A DNA stretch of 64,000 nucleotides, taken from NCBI RefSeq assembly GCF_007827045.1, contig NZ_RPFW01000004.1, forward strand, positions 124,001-188,000. The letters run 5' to 3'. Positions 1 through 9,026 of this stretch are shown piece by piece (position 1 is the first letter of the stretch; the number at the start of each line of letters is the position of its first letter). Source of the stretch: Trebonia kvetii. Its GTDB lineage: Bacteria > Actinomycetota > Actinomycetes > Streptosporangiales > Streptosporangiaceae. Below the pieces are notes generated by a model, which saw nothing but the letters and a program-made list of their open reading frames with translations, ran no database searches and was not told the origin of the DNA. The position numbers and the translations under genes are program-made.

Positions 1-215
1 GAGGCGGCGTCGTAACTGTCGACGCAGTAAAGCTTCACCCGGCCCTCATCGATCAGGGTCGACACGGCCCCGACCATGCCGTTGTTCTCGAAGTCCCAGG
101 CTCTGCCGCGCTCGGCGGGGAACACAAGCACCGCGCGCCCCCAGTGGCCGTACCGGATGACGGTGCCCGCGGCGCCGAGGTCGTTCGACCACAGCTCGGT
201 CACCTCCCGGCTCAT
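1..215 (-). CDS. Esterase-family alpha/beta hydrolase, N-terminal part (cut by window edge)
   Basis: About 71 residues are visible, beginning MSREVTELWS at an ATG at 213-215. The segment then reads like the start of the esterase family related to enterochelin esterase: a substrate-side beta strand (VIRYGHWGRAVLVFPAE), a phenylalanine-rich turn (WDFENNGM) and a strand ending LYCVDSYDA. The catalytic serine would lie beyond the window. It lies 73 bp downstream of another esterase-like gene on the same strand, so the two probably form an operon acting on related ester substrates. The substrate is unknown. The family call is from sequence resemblance only. Confidence 0.6.
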   Translation of the reverse strand, partial: MSREVTELWSNDLGAAGTVIRYGHWGRAVLVFPAERGRAWDFENNGMVGAVSTLIDEGRVKLYCVDSYDAA

Positions 216-288
216 GAGGACACCTCGCAGGCGCCCGGAGTCCGCATTCGCGGACGCGCTGTACTTACGGATTCGCTCGCAAGCTCGC

Positions 289-1326
289 TCATTTGCTCAC
301 CCGGCCGAGCAGTTCGGTGAGCCAGGGGTCGAACGCGTCACGCCAGGCGGTGTAGTTGTGCATGTCGGGCACCTCGTGCAGGGTCGCCGGGTAACCCCTG
401 GCGGTCAGGGTCTTGGTCATCAGCCGGTTGTTCTCGATGTTCTCCTCGATCGCGCCGCAGGTAAAGACCGCGGGCACAGTCCGGGACGGCAGCCCGCGTT
501 CGTGCACGCCGGTGACGAACCTGACGATCCGGCGGTAGTAGTGGAACCGCTGCTCCTGCGAGTCGAAGCGCGGCAGGAAGAAGCTGCCCGACTGCAGGAA
601 CAGCGCGTCGAACGCGTCCGGGTAGCGGCAGTGCGCGTGCAGCAGCGACAGCGCGCCGAGGCTGGCGCCCATCCCCATCCGCACGCTCGTCGCCACCTGG
701 CCGGTGATCGCGGGCAGCACGGTCGTGCACAGCGCCCCGGTGTAGCGCATGTTGGCGGAATACCAGCGGTCCCTCGGCCCCGGGCTGAGCAGCGCGGCCC
801 GCAGCCGGGGCAGCCAGTGCCCGGCGACTCCCGCGGACAGGTAGCGGGTAAGGCTCGCGAGCCTGTCGTACTCCGGCCCGTCGTGCGCCACGAGCAGCGG
901 CAGCAGCTCGTCGTGCCGCGCCCCGTCGGGAGACCAGAGCCGGACGGCGACCGCCGCGTCGAGCGCCGCGACCGGCACGTCGAAGTCGGTCACGGTTCCC
1001 GGCCCGGCCTCGACGCTCAGCCAGCCCGGCGGCGTGTAACCGGGGAACTCAAGGACGCTCTTCGGCCCGAACGCGCCCGCCACCTGCCGCGGGTTCCCCG
1101 GATCGAGCACGGTTTCCACTCCACCGTTCGGATGCCGCAGTTCAAACAGGTACTCCATCCGGTTCACCGGCGGCCGGTCGATGACCAAGAGCCATCCATC
1201 GCCGCCGCGGTGGAAGCCGAGCAGGTCGCCGGGGATGCGCACGTCCTGCACGAGGCGCACGCCCGTTAGCCGGTGCTCCGGATCCGCCAGCCGGAAGGTC
1301 ACCGTTTGCCCGCTCATCCGGCTCAC
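289..1326 (-). CDS. Enterochelin-esterase-like alpha/beta hydrolase
   Basis: A protein of about 345 residues with the two-part layout of the Fes/IroD-like esterases. An N-terminal immunoglobulin-like region (residues about 1-120) precedes an esterase D-type hydrolase domain. The nucleophile elbow is MGMGASLGALS in the middle of the protein, and the late MHNYTAWRDAF motif supplies the likely catalytic histidine. The start is uncertain. GTG at 1324-1326 has a GGGGGA ribosome site 11 bases upstream, while ATG at 1315-1317 is four codons further in. It probably hydrolyses an ester, and there is no siderophore gene nearby to suggest ferric enterobactin. The downstream gene on the same strand is a second, different esterase. 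Confidence 0.72.
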   Translation of the reverse strand: MSRMSGQTVTFRLADPEHRLTGVRLVQDVRIPGDLLGFHRGGDGWLLVIDRPPVNRMEYLFELRHPNGGVETVLDPGNPRQVAGAFGPKSVLEFPGYTPPGWLSVEAGPGTVTDFDVPVAALDAAVAVRLWSPDGARHDELLPLLVAHDGPEYDRLASLTRYLSAGVAGHWLPRLRAALLSPGPRDRWYSANMRYTGALCTTVLPAITGQVATSVRMGMGASLGALSLLHAHCRYPDAFDALFLQSGSFFLPRFDSQEQRFHYYRRIVRFVTGVHERGLPSRTVPAVFTCGAIEENIENNRLMTKTLTARGYPATLHEVPDMHNYTAWRDAFDPWLTELLGRVSK

Positions 1327-1495
1327 ATGTCGTTGGTTCCCCCTGCCGCCACCGCCGATTCCCGGACTCACTTGAATCCGTCGCGGTCAAGTCGCGTGCA
1401 CCGTCTCCGGTCGGCTGCGCAGCCGATCTACGCCGCCCGTGCTGGCGGTTCGGCGCTCTCGGCTACGGAACCGCACGGGTCGCCGCCTCATGGCG

Positions 1496-1639
1496 TCACT
1501 TTTCAGCAGGCGGTATCCCGTAGCGGAACATCCGCTTTAGCTTGACAAAGAGCACACTATTGATAACCAGGAGAATGGTGAATGAACCAACAATCGCGAC
1601 AGTGAGTGCTGTACCTACTCGGATTAGTATTTTCGGCAT
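1496..1639 (-). CDS. Small single-pass membrane protein
   Basis: A 47-codon ORF beginning MPKILIRVGTALTVAIVG with one hydrophobic span of about 22 residues (positions 8-30), followed by a short basic tail (VKLKRMFRYG). The ATG at 1637-1639 is preceded by AAGGA at a 10-base distance, which favours it over an upstream in-frame ATG. It follows the GNAT-like gene (ends 1702) on the same strand with a 62-base gap and may be the last gene of that acyl-activation operon. No family is recognised. Coding status rests on the ribosome site and the clean transmembrane segment only. Confidence 0.45.
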   Translation of the reverse strand: MPKILIRVGTALTVAIVGSFTILLVINSVLFVKLKRMFRYGIPPAEK

Positions 1640-1701
1640 CGTGACTCGGTCCTTCTGATCCGCATGGTCGTGAAGCTTCCGCATAAGCTAGTGAGGTGCT
1701 G

Positions 1702-2550
1702 CTACCAGGGCACGCACACGAGCTCGCTGTATAGATCGTCTATCTGCCTGGCTTCCAAGCTCGTGCTGTAGTACATCTTGGGCCACGAATGCAGCCTGAA
1801 TGCCAAACGCGGCCGGCGTCCAATGATCCGCAGCTCGGCTAGGGTTCCCACCAACCCGTGACGGACTAGCAGGTAGCGCGTAAGCGGAACTATTGACCGG
1901 CGGAACAAGCCGGGATTGCTGACATGAAGAATTACCGCGACTATCGGGATATTCTTGAACCGCATCTCCCGGTAGATCACATAGCAGCAGTTCTCGCCTC
2001 GGATTAGCACGAGATGGCGCGCTGCGAGTGCTTGTGCGTGGTCCCGGTAGAGCTCAAGCTCAGGCCCGGACAGTCTGCGTCCGATCACTTCCGGGTCGGC
2101 GCTGATCCTCGTCAGGCCGGGGACGCCGGGCCATGGCAGGTTGGGAATCAGTGTCGCGGACGTGTCAAGGAAACGGAATTTGAACCGGGAATGAATCGAC
2201 AACACCTTCTCGCCCGGTGAGAGGCCGGTGAAGTGATAACCGTCCTGCATCAGCAGTTCCCGGTAGAGACGCATACTGTGAAACCGGAATTCAGGCAGCA
2301 CGCACCAGGCACCCAGGTTACAGAACCGTTCGGTTTTACCGGCGATCAGGCGCTCCGAGTAGAAGGCCAGATGGACACCGACGACGCGCTGGCCGTCCCT
2401 GAGCATGAATCCGTGGTTGGGTGCGTCCACCTCCCATGGGCGCGCCGAGCACACTCGGGCCCAAGGCACCCGGTCATCGAAGTTGGCGTGCAGGAAGTCT
2501 GTTGCCGCGGGGACATCGGTATCCGTGATCGGCAGGAGTTCAACGGTCAT
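1702..2550 (-). CDS. GNAT-like acyltransferase of an acyl-ACP module
   Basis: A protein of about 282 residues whose first half has the GNAT layout. It shows an N-terminal strand (ELLPITDTDVPAATDFL), the middle strand pair around GVHLAFYSERLIAG, the CoA/phosphopantetheine-side segment LGAWCVLPEFRFHSMRLYRELL, and a C-side helix ending near FKFRFLDT. Residues 150-282 are an extension I do not recognise. The ATG at 2548-2550 is chosen because AAGGG lies at proper spacing; ATG at 2557-2559 has no room for one. It overlaps the end of the acyl carrier protein gene, so the two are translationally linked. By context it probably transfers an acyl group from the carrier protein to an amine or hydroxyl. 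Acceptor unknown. Confidence 0.68.
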   Translation of the reverse strand: MTVELLPITDTDVPAATDFLHANFDDRVPWARVCSARPWEVDAPNHGFMLRDGQRVVGVHLAFYSERLIAGKTERFCNLGAWCVLPEFRFHSMRLYRELLMQDGYHFTGLSPGEKVLSIHSRFKFRFLDTSATLIPNLPWPGVPGLTRISADPEVIGRRLSGPELELYRDHAQALAARHLVLIRGENCCYVIYREMRFKNIPIVAVILHVSNPGLFRRSIVPLTRYLLVRHGLVGTLAELRIIGRRPRLAFRLHSWPKMYYSTSLEARQIDDLYSELVCVPW

Positions 2551-2551
2551 T

Positions 2552-2836
2552 TCAACCATCCCTTAGCGCGTGAGCTTTCAGGGTCGATTTCTCAACGTAC
2601 GCTGCGAACGTGCCGATTGTCTCGAACGCGTCAGTCGCGATATCGTCACTTTCCACTTTGAATCCGAACGTCTCCTCGGTCGCGGCAAGCAGTTCCACAG
2701 CCGCCATGGAGTCCAGTTCTGGGAGGCTGCCTAGCAGCCTGGTTGAATCATTCATCGAGTCAACGCGGTCCGCGATGCCAAGTACCTCGCCAATCAGTGC
2801 CTTGACCTGGTTAACTGCTGATGCGGTTGTCTCCAT
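2552..2836 (-). CDS. Free-standing acyl carrier protein
   Basis: A 94-residue acidic protein with a typical four-helix carrier-protein pattern. The phosphopantetheine attachment site is the serine of ELDSMAAVELL (Ser43), followed by the usual TEETFGFKVESDDI helix III region. The start at ATG 2834-2836 has an AGGAGG ribosome site six to eight bases upstream. It lies between the AMP-forming ligase and the GNAT-like transferase on the same strand. The likely role is to receive the adenylated acyl group and present it to the transferase. It is not part of a fatty-acid synthase operon here. Confidence 0.85.
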   Translation of the reverse strand: METTASAVNQVKALIGEVLGIADRVDSMNDSTRLLGSLPELDSMAAVELLAATEETFGFKVESDDIATDAFETIGTFAAYVEKSTLKAHALRDG

Positions 2837-2885
2837 GCGGATAGCTCCTCCTTGCGAAACGAGGGTTAGCAGTGGTGATGAACCG

Positions 2886-4448
2886 TCACTCTGCCAGTTC
2901 CTTGCGCAGCAATTTACGGTCGAATTTGCCGTTCGGTGAACGGGGGATCTCCAGCCTGACCTCAACGTGCTGTGGCAGCATGTAGCGCGGAAGTGCCTGT
3001 CTCATTCGTGCCAGCAGGCAATCAACATCTATCCGAGTGCCGATGGCCGGGCTAACGACCAGCACGACATGCTGGCCGAGTTTCGGGTCCGCTACACCGA
3101 GAGCGACGGCATCACGTACTAGCCGGGTGTCGTACGCCGCCTCCTCGACCTCGGTCGGGCTCACCCGATACCCGGACGTCTTGATCATTTCGTCGTTACG
3201 GCCGACGAAGTAGAAGAATCCGTACTCATCCCGCACTACGGTGTCGCCTGACCAAACTGCCATCTCGCCGGTGCACAGACCAGATGCGCGCGCCGGAAGG
3301 GGACGGAACCGCTGGGCGGTACGTTCTGGGTCGTTCCAGTACCCCAAGGCCACGAGCGCTCCACGGTGGACCAGCTCACCTTCTTCGCCGGGGTCGCAGA
3401 CTGAACCGTCCGCGCGAACGGCGAGGATTTCGGCGTTAGGGATCGCCTTGCCTATGGAGCCGGGACGCCTGCCTACCTCTGCTGGGTCGAGATAGGTAGA
3501 GCGGAACGCTTCGGTCAGCCCGTACATCAGGAACGGGGTTGCCGCGGGGAACAACGAACGCAGCTTGTCCAGGGTCGCTTTCGGCATCCTGCCCCCGGTG
3601 TTGGCGAAATACCGTAGATGCCGGGTGGCCTCACGGGGCCAGTCTTCGTCGGCGATCTGGATCCATAGCGGCGGCACACCCGTTATTCCGGTTACGCGAT
3701 GCCGGGCGCACAGCCTTACGACGTCCGCGGGCAGCACATAGTTCAGGAGCACGACGTGGGCTCCGACGCTGAACGCGGTGGTGAGCTGGCTGAGCCCGGC
3801 GTCGAAGCTGAACGGCAGCCCCGCCAGGATCACGTCCTGAGGTGTGTTGCCAAGGTAGTGGCTGACACTCTCGGCACCGGCGATCAGGTTTCGATGACTG
3901 AGCACGACTCCCTTAGGTTGTCCAGTGCTGCCAGAGGTGTACAGGATGGCGGCCATGTCGACATCGATGGCATGCGGAGTGTATACGTCACCCTCTGCAG
4001 GAATCGGCCAAGGGTTTACCGTGTATCGCTCGCCCGGCTCGGGGGAAGAAGCCGGGCTCGCCAGCACGACATTTTCGACAGACTTGCACTCTTGTAGTTC
4101 CTCGCGAAGCAGAGCAAGCCGCTCTGCAGATGTCACCAGAACCCGTGCACTGCAGTCTCGCAAGATGTAACCAACCTGCTTTGGGCGGAGCACCGGGTTG
4201 ACAGGCACAAAGACGCTATCTGCGGCAGAGATTCCGAATAGCGCGGTCACCGTCTCTATACGCTTGTCGAGATAAACAGCAACCCGATCGCTGCGGCGGA
4301 CTCCCAGGCGGTTTAGCGCAGTGCCGAAGAAAGCCACGTCACGCCAGAGTTCTGCATAGGTCACTGCGACGTTCTGGTGGGTGAGCGCGGGAGCGTGCCC
4401 ATGTCTCCCGGCCGCTTCCTCCACGAGGTTGTGTATCTGGGTACGCAT
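2886..4448 (-). CDS. AMP-forming acyl-CoA/acyl-ACP ligase
   Basis: A 520-residue member of the ANL superfamily, normal full length. The P-loop-like A3 motif ILYTSGSTGQPKGVVLSH lies at about residues 168-185, the A5 region is FLMYGLTEAFRSTY, the A7 aspartate region is SGDTVVRDEYGFFYFVGR, and the A10 lysine is Lys508 in PNGKFDR. It activates a carboxylic acid with ATP and passes it to CoA or a carrier protein. The next gene, 49 bases on, is an acyl carrier protein, so ACP loading is the likely reaction. The set recalls the ligase/ACP pairs found with exosortase loci, but no exosortase is visible. Substrate unknown. Confidence 0.88.
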   Translation of the reverse strand: MRTQIHNLVEEAAGRHGHAPALTHQNVAVTYAELWRDVAFFGTALNRLGVRRSDRVAVYLDKRIETVTALFGISAADSVFVPVNPVLRPKQVGYILRDCSARVLVTSAERLALLREELQECKSVENVVLASPASSPEPGERYTVNPWPIPAEGDVYTPHAIDVDMAAILYTSGSTGQPKGVVLSHRNLIAGAESVSHYLGNTPQDVILAGLPFSFDAGLSQLTTAFSVGAHVVLLNYVLPADVVRLCARHRVTGITGVPPLWIQIADEDWPREATRHLRYFANTGGRMPKATLDKLRSLFPAATPFLMYGLTEAFRSTYLDPAEVGRRPGSIGKAIPNAEILAVRADGSVCDPGEEGELVHRGALVALGYWNDPERTAQRFRPLPARASGLCTGEMAVWSGDTVVRDEYGFFYFVGRNDEMIKTSGYRVSPTEVEEAAYDTRLVRDAVALGVADPKLGQHVVLVVSPAIGTRIDVDCLLARMRQALPRYMLPQHVEVRLEIPRSPNGKFDRKLLRKELAE

Positions 4449-5126
4449 GGCAGTCAGACAGCCTCACATCGGTAGCCGACCGTACGTATGGCGAGCCTAG
4501 GCGGGCGTTGGGGAACCTGCCTCAGCAAACTGGCGTATATGTCCCACGCCGTTTGAGGCCTGTGGTTCGGGTGACTGGTAGCCCACGCCCCGACGCCTGC
4601 GCTCAGGGTCCGGCGAGGTCCGGCTGTCCGATTTCTGGTGGTCAGGATCGCTACGGGAATTTTACCGGCAAAGCGAATTACGCACGGAGAGTAAGGAATT
4701 GCCGGAAGGTTTCAAGTGATATGACTCACGTCACACTCGCTCACCTGGCCCAGGTCATGTCGCACGTATTTGGTTAAATATGGTCAAAGTAATGTCCGCA
4801 AAGCACTGTATGTCCTAATTCGCGAAATTCGTGTGGACTACTAGCGTGGACTGCCAACGATTGCTAGCCTCTCAAGCACTTGTCCGCTGAGGAGTGGTGG
4901 CGTATGGACAAGTGCATGTCAAGGCGGAGTCTGGTCGGCCCGCGTCTGCAGATATCTGGTCGGCTCTCCTCTGGAGACACCGGGAGGGCGCCTCGACGGC
5001 AGCTTTCGCGCGAGAGCAAGGAAAGCGCGGCCTGAAGCCAGCATGGTACGGGAGATCATGTTTGCGGGCCATATAGCATCCTTAGCTGGATAAATCAAAG
5101 GAATCCCGGACGGGAGGGAACCGCAG
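4449..5126. promoter_or_regulatory. 678-bp divergent intergenic region, relatively AT-rich
   Basis: This lies between the divergent ligase operon (minus) and the response-regulator operon (plus). It is visibly richer in A and T around 4660-4860 than its neighbours and must hold both promoters. A perfect inverted repeat at 4876-4915 is listed separately. The small ORFs inside have no ribosome sites worth crediting and no family resemblance. No protein gene is called. Confidence 0.5.
4876..4915. repeat. Perfect 10-bp inverted repeat, operator or hairpin candidate
   Basis: GCACTTGTCC at 4876-4885 is matched exactly by GGACAAGTGC at 4906-4915, with a 20-base spacer. It sits about 210 bases before the start of the first response regulator. 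With the 20-base loop it could be a pair of half-sites for a dimeric regulator or a weak hairpin in the leader. Which of the two cannot be told from sequence. Confidence 0.55.
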
Positions 5127-5801
5127 GTGCGACTTGTCCTTTGTGATAGCAACCGCATTTTTTCCGAGGCTCTCGCATCGATGCTGCACGCACGCGGCCA
5201 TCAGGTACTGGCTATCACCACGAGCGCGAGGGAGGGTATCGCAGCGGTAGTTGCGAACCGGCCGGACGCATGCCTGCTCGACCTGCGTTTCTCGGACGGC
5301 AACGGTCTTGATGTTGCCCGGGCGATGCGACGCTCTTTTCCGGAGACGAAGATCGTGGTCTTTTCCTGCATGTCTGAACCCTCGGTGATGTCGGAAGCTA
5401 AAGAGATCGGCGTGGCGGGATTCCTCCGCAAGGATCAGAAGCCAGAAGCGATCACGGGCGCCCTTGAGGTGATCAGCGTCGGAAGGATGGCCTTCGACCT
5501 GGGCTCATCGAGTCGGCCAAGTCGGCGAACTATGCCGTCGCCGACGGACGAGATAATGCGGAATCTCACGCCACGTGAAAGGCAGGTGCTGCAACGGATC
5601 GTGGCGGGTCAGAGTACCGGGCAAATGGCTCGTGAAATGAACGTCGCGATGAGTACTCTGCGCAGCCACATAGGGCGCGTTCTGAACAAACTTGGCGCCC
5701 AGAGCCAGGTTCAGGCCGCTGCTATCGCCAGCCGTGGATCGGGCAGCAATGGTTTCAGACATGGTTCAGGGCCACTCAGCCGTGTCACTGCAGGAAGGTA
5801 A
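5127..5801 (+). CDS. NarL/LuxR-type response regulator
   Basis: A 224-residue protein with an N-terminal receiver domain (residues 1-120) and a C-terminal LuxR helix-turn-helix (about 146-205, LTPRERQVLQRIVAGQ). The phospho-acceptor is Asp52 in CLLDLRF and the conserved lysine is Lys102 in FLRKDQ. It starts at GTG 5127 behind GGGAGGGA. It is followed after seven bases by a second response regulator. No histidine kinase is encoded in the window, so the input is unknown. By position it probably controls the divergent acyl module and/or the downstream glycan genes. Confidence 0.85.
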   Translation: MRLVLCDSNRIFSEALASMLHARGHQVLAITTSAREGIAAVVANRPDACLLDLRFSDGNGLDVARAMRRSFPETKIVVFSCMSEPSVMSEAKEIGVAGFLRKDQKPEAITGALEVISVGRMAFDLGSSSRPSRRTMPSPTDEIMRNLTPRERQVLQRIVAGQSTGQMAREMNVAMSTLRSHIGRVLNKLGAQSQVQAAAIASRGSGSNGFRHGSGPLSRVTAGR

Positions 5802-5808
5802 AAGAACG

Positions 5809-6486
5809 ATGGCGACCCATGTCCTCGTCGCGGACCAGGAACGCGCTTTCGCAGACGTGTTGGCGGCGCGGATCGACGAGGAAGATGACATAGACGTAAC
5901 TGGTGCCGTACGGGTACCAGCACCAGGCCCATCGCTGCTGACCGGAGAATGCGCCGACGTCATGCTGCTTGACGGCGATCTGCCGGACGACGTCGCGACC
6001 CGCCTGTGCGAGGAAGTCTCCAGCGGCGATAAGCCCATCCGGGTGATCATGCTCAGCTTTTCCTCAGAACCTGAGCGGATCGTTAAGGCATTGCGAGCCA
6101 GAGCAATCGCCTGGGTGCGCAAGGATGAATCACTGGAACACCTCCTGCATGTGATCCGCGGCGTTGCCCGGGGTGAGTGCTGGCTGCCCCTGGGCGAAAT
6201 GGCCAATGTTCTGCAACTGCTCATATGGGGCCAAGACCGGAATAACAAGAACAAACTCCTGCTCAACAAGCTCACGGAACGCGAACGTGCGGTGCTGGCT
6301 TGCCTAGCCCAGGGTGCTGCGCATCGTGACGCTGTGGCGAAGCAGCTCCATCTCTCGGTGCATACCGTCCGCACCCACATGTGCAATCTGATGGGCAAGC
6401 TTGGCGTCCATTCGATGCTGGAAGCAGTCGCCCTCACCAGGGAAGACCCAGCCTGGCTCGACGAAGACGGCCACGCATCGTTCTGA
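5809..6486 (+). CDS. Second NarL/LuxR-type response regulator
   Basis: A 225-residue protein with a receiver domain (Asp55 in VMLLDGDL, Lys105 in WVRKDES) and a LuxR helix-turn-helix (LTERERAVLACLAQGAAHRDAVAKQL). A GGAAGG ribosome site precedes ATG 5809, which is preferred over the longer ORF reading back into the first gene. It is 7 bases from the preceding regulator and clearly co-transcribed. The two are only moderately similar, so this is an old pair rather than a recent duplication. Both receivers keep their phosphorylation residues. Partner kinase not visible. Confidence 0.84.
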   Translation: MATHVLVADQERAFADVLAARIDEEDDIDVTGAVRVPAPGPSLLTGECADVMLLDGDLPDDVATRLCEEVSSGDKPIRVIMLSFSSEPERIVKALRARAIAWVRKDESLEHLLHVIRGVARGECWLPLGEMANVLQLLIWGQDRNNKNKLLLNKLTERERAVLACLAQGAAHRDAVAKQLHLSVHTVRTHMCNLMGKLGVHSMLEAVALTREDPAWLDEDGHASF

Positions 6487-6747
6487 CCAGCGGCCGGTCA
6501 TCCTGCCGCGCGTCCAGGCGCCAGGCGTGCGCAACTTCCACCAGACGACGTAGGACAAAGACGCCAACTGATGGAAGCCATCCCAATTTCCATGACCTTA
6601 AACTCGTAATATCCAGTCACCGGCCAACGACTAAACCGCGCTTCTCCACATGGAGAGGCTGGCTGAAGCGCTTCTAGGCGAGGATCGCAAGTTTTCTGTA
6701 TTCGGCGCGGCTTGTTCACTGTGCCGAGAGAACAGCGGGGACCGTCT

Positions 6748-7614
6748 GTGAATGCATATCGAATACGACCGCGGCAGGAAACGGGCTTCGCAAGGGCGCG
6801 GCCAGCCGGCCAGGGCCATGCTGTCGCGAAGAGAGCGCGCCAATCGCGTGTGCTAGCTGTGACCACCTCTGGATCGCAGCCAGAGATCCCTGAGGCGCTG
6901 CGACGTCCTTCATGTCACCTTGAGGTCCTGATACCGAGCCTCAATGAAGCCGGACGGCTGCCGCAGACGCTGACTCGCGCGATCGAATACCTTGAAGCGC
7001 AAACGTATTCATCATCCCTTGTGGTGGTCGATAACGGCAGCATTGACCAGACCGTTGATCTCGTTAGCAAGGCGCGATCCCACCACGTGCCGGTCAGCGT
7101 CATCGGCTGCACCCAGCGGGGGAAAGGCGCCGCGGTGCGACGCGGTATTCACACCTCACGCGCACGATTCGTCGGCTACATGGACGCCGATCTGGCGACG
7201 CCCATCGAGACGCTCGACATCGTCGTGCCTCTGCTCGAAACCGGTTCCCAAGCTGTAGTGGGCTCCCGCAGGGTCGACGGCGCGATCCTTGCTGAGCGGC
7301 AGCCCTTCCTCCGGGCCGCCAGCGGGGCGGCATTCCGGATGCTGGCGAACCTGATATTGCGGGAGATCGCAGACACCCAGTGCGGGTTCAAGTTCTTTGC
7401 CGGAGATCTCGTTCGTACCGTCGCACCTCAGCTCAGCATCGACGGTTTCGCGTTCGACATCGAACTGCTCTGGGCGGTCGCCCAGCGCGGCGTCCGCATC
7501 ATCGAGGTACCAGTGAAGTGGTCAGACAGGGAAGGCTCAACATTGCGTATGAGAAGCGACGGCTGGCGCGCTGTAGTGGACCTATTTCGCCTAGCGCGTC
7601 CCACGTTTTCCTAA
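6748..7614 (+). CDS. Glycosyltransferase family 2 (dolichyl-phosphate-glucose-synthase-like)
   Basis: A GT-A enzyme of about 288 residues. The conserved domain begins at HLEVLIPSLNEAG, with the nucleotide-sugar region VVVDNGSIDQT, the metal-binding DXD motif YMDADLATP and the acceptor-side DTQCGFKFF motif typical of polyprenyl-phosphate hexosyltransferases. The N-terminus is uncertain. GTG 6748 has a GGGGA site, the frame is open back to 6712, and the domain itself begins some 55 residues in. Its stop overlaps the next gene's start by one base. It may form a lipid-linked sugar donor for the GT-C enzyme encoded at the end of the operon. Confidence 0.82.
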   Translation: MNAYRIRPRQETGFARARPAGQGHAVAKRARQSRVLAVTTSGSQPEIPEALRRPSCHLEVLIPSLNEAGRLPQTLTRAIEYLEAQTYSSSLVVVDNGSIDQTVDLVSKARSHHVPVSVIGCTQRGKGAAVRRGIHTSRARFVGYMDADLATPIETLDIVVPLLETGSQAVVGSRRVDGAILAERQPFLRAASGAAFRMLANLILREIADTQCGFKFFAGDLVRTVAPQLSIDGFAFDIELLWAVAQRGVRIIEVPVKWSDREGSTLRMRSDGWRAVVDLFRLARPTFS

Positions 7615-9026
7615 TGTCAGCGCTTCAGCAGTTCGCAGGCCGCCGGATTCTGTTTCTGAACTGGCGGGACCTAGCCAATCCCGCGGCGGGCGGAGCGGAG
7701 ACATATGCCGAGCAGATCGCCCGCCGGTTCGCAGCTGTCGGCGCGAAAGTAACCATGTTCACATCCGAGTTCGAGGACGCGCCGTCACATGACTGGGCGA
7801 ACCATTACCTCGTCGTGCGCGATGGAGGCCGTTTCGGGGTGTACCTGAAGGCAGCGCGCCACTTGCGGCGGTATGGCGGCAGGTACGACGCGGTCGTCGA
7901 CTTTCAGAACGGCATCCCGTTCTTCGCCCCATTCTGGGCTCCTGGCGGCACCGCCATCGTCTGCGTGGTCCACCACGTGCATCAGGAACAGTTCGATATG
8001 TACTTCAGGTGGCCGCTCAACCGTCTCGGGCGTTTCCTGGAAGGCCCGGCCACGCGCCGCGTGTACGGCGAACGCCCGGTCGTCGCGGTCTCTCCCTCGA
8101 CCCGTATCGCGATCCGCCGCCAGCTTCGTCTTAGAGGGCCGATCTATGTCGTTCCCAACGGCCTTGAGCCGTTGCCGCCGAGTCGCGTACCGAGGTCACC
8201 GGCCCCCTCCATCGCGGTCGTGACTAGGCTGGTCCCCCATAAGCGCCTGGACCTGCTGGTGGGGGCGGTGCCGTCTCTTCTGCGCCGCATGCCAGACCTC
8301 CGCGTGACTATCGGCGGCACTGGGCCGATGCGCGATGCCCTGCTGGCGCAGGTACGCGAACTCGGCCTAGAGACGGTCATCACCCTGCCCGGACGCGTGT
8401 CCGATCAAGCCAAGAGCGATCTGCTTGCCAGCGCGTGGCTGACCGCCGTCCCATCGGTCGCTGAGGGCTGGGGACTCACCGTCCTGGAAGCAAACATGTT
8501 CGGCACCCCAGCGGTGGCTTACGACGTTCCTGGGCTGCGGGATTCGATCCGCGACCGCCAGACTGGGTGGCTAGTACCGCCTAGCGCGGACCTGGCCAGC
8601 GTGCTGGCGAGCGCGCTTGCTGAACTCGCCGACCCGACCCGGCGTTCGTGCCTTGCGGAGGAGTGCCGCCGGTGGGCGGGCATGTTCTCCTGGGACTCTA
8701 GCGCGGAAAGGCTCGCCAGCGTCCTGCTGTCGGAGATTATGCATCGGGAGCTGAGATGGCCGATGCAGCGTGCCGTGGACCTGACCACGGTGGCCTCTTG
8801 GCCGCCCGACCAAGTGGACGACGACCTGGAGCGGCGTCTGCGGAAGGGCCTTCGGGTTACCGACACGATAACTAGGCGGCCGGACGGCGGGCTAAGCGTG
8901 CTGCTAGTCGGATGCGATGAGGTCGACGCGGTCACGACGTTGCGCCGGGCGGGCGTATCGCCGGGCCGGCTGCACCTGGCCACCAGTCCCGTCGTTCTCT
9001 GCGGTAGTGATTGGGTCGATCACTGA
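7614..9026 (+). CDS. Glycosyltransferase family 4
   Basis: A 470-residue GT-B retaining glycosyltransferase. The N-terminal Rossmann half starts RILFLNWRDLANPAAGGAE, a form common in family 4 enzymes. The C-terminal half carries VTRLVPHKRLDLL and the EX7E-like motif EGWGLTVLEANMFGTP. About 100 extra residues follow the usual end and resemble no known domain. The start ATG 7614 shares a base with the previous TAA (TAATG), and its stop shares a base with the following ATG, so the operon is translationally coupled. It adds a sugar to an exported glycan; donor and acceptor unknown. Confidence 0.85.
   Translation: MSALQQFAGRRILFLNWRDLANPAAGGAETYAEQIARRFAAVGAKVTMFTSEFEDAPSHDWANHYLVVRDGGRFGVYLKAARHLRRYGGRYDAVVDFQNGIPFFAPFWAPGGTAIVCVVHHVHQEQFDMYFRWPLNRLGRFLEGPATRRVYGERPVVAVSPSTRIAIRRQLRLRGPIYVVPNGLEPLPPSRVPRSPAPSIAVVTRLVPHKRLDLLVGAVPSLLRRMPDLRVTIGGTGPMRDALLAQVRELGLETVITLPGRVSDQAKSDLLASAWLTAVPSVAEGWGLTVLEANMFGTPAVAYDVPGLRDSIRDRQTGWLVPPSADLASVLASALAELADPTRRSCLAEECRRWAGMFSWDSSAERLASVLLSEIMHRELRWPMQRAVDLTTVASWPPDQVDDDLERRLRKGLRVTDTITRRPDGGLSVLLVGCDEVDAVTTLRRAGVSPGRLHLATSPVVLCGSDWVDH

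Noticed and set aside
76..1269. Plus-strand ORF of 397 codons opposite the esterase genes
   Set aside because: Composition is Arg/Val/His-rich with no motif, and both minus-strand esterases are clear.
4894..5076. 60-codon ORF just before the response regulators
   Set aside because: It has an acceptable AGGAG site but the peptide shows no conservation-like pattern and it sits in the regulatory region; kept only as intergenic DNA.
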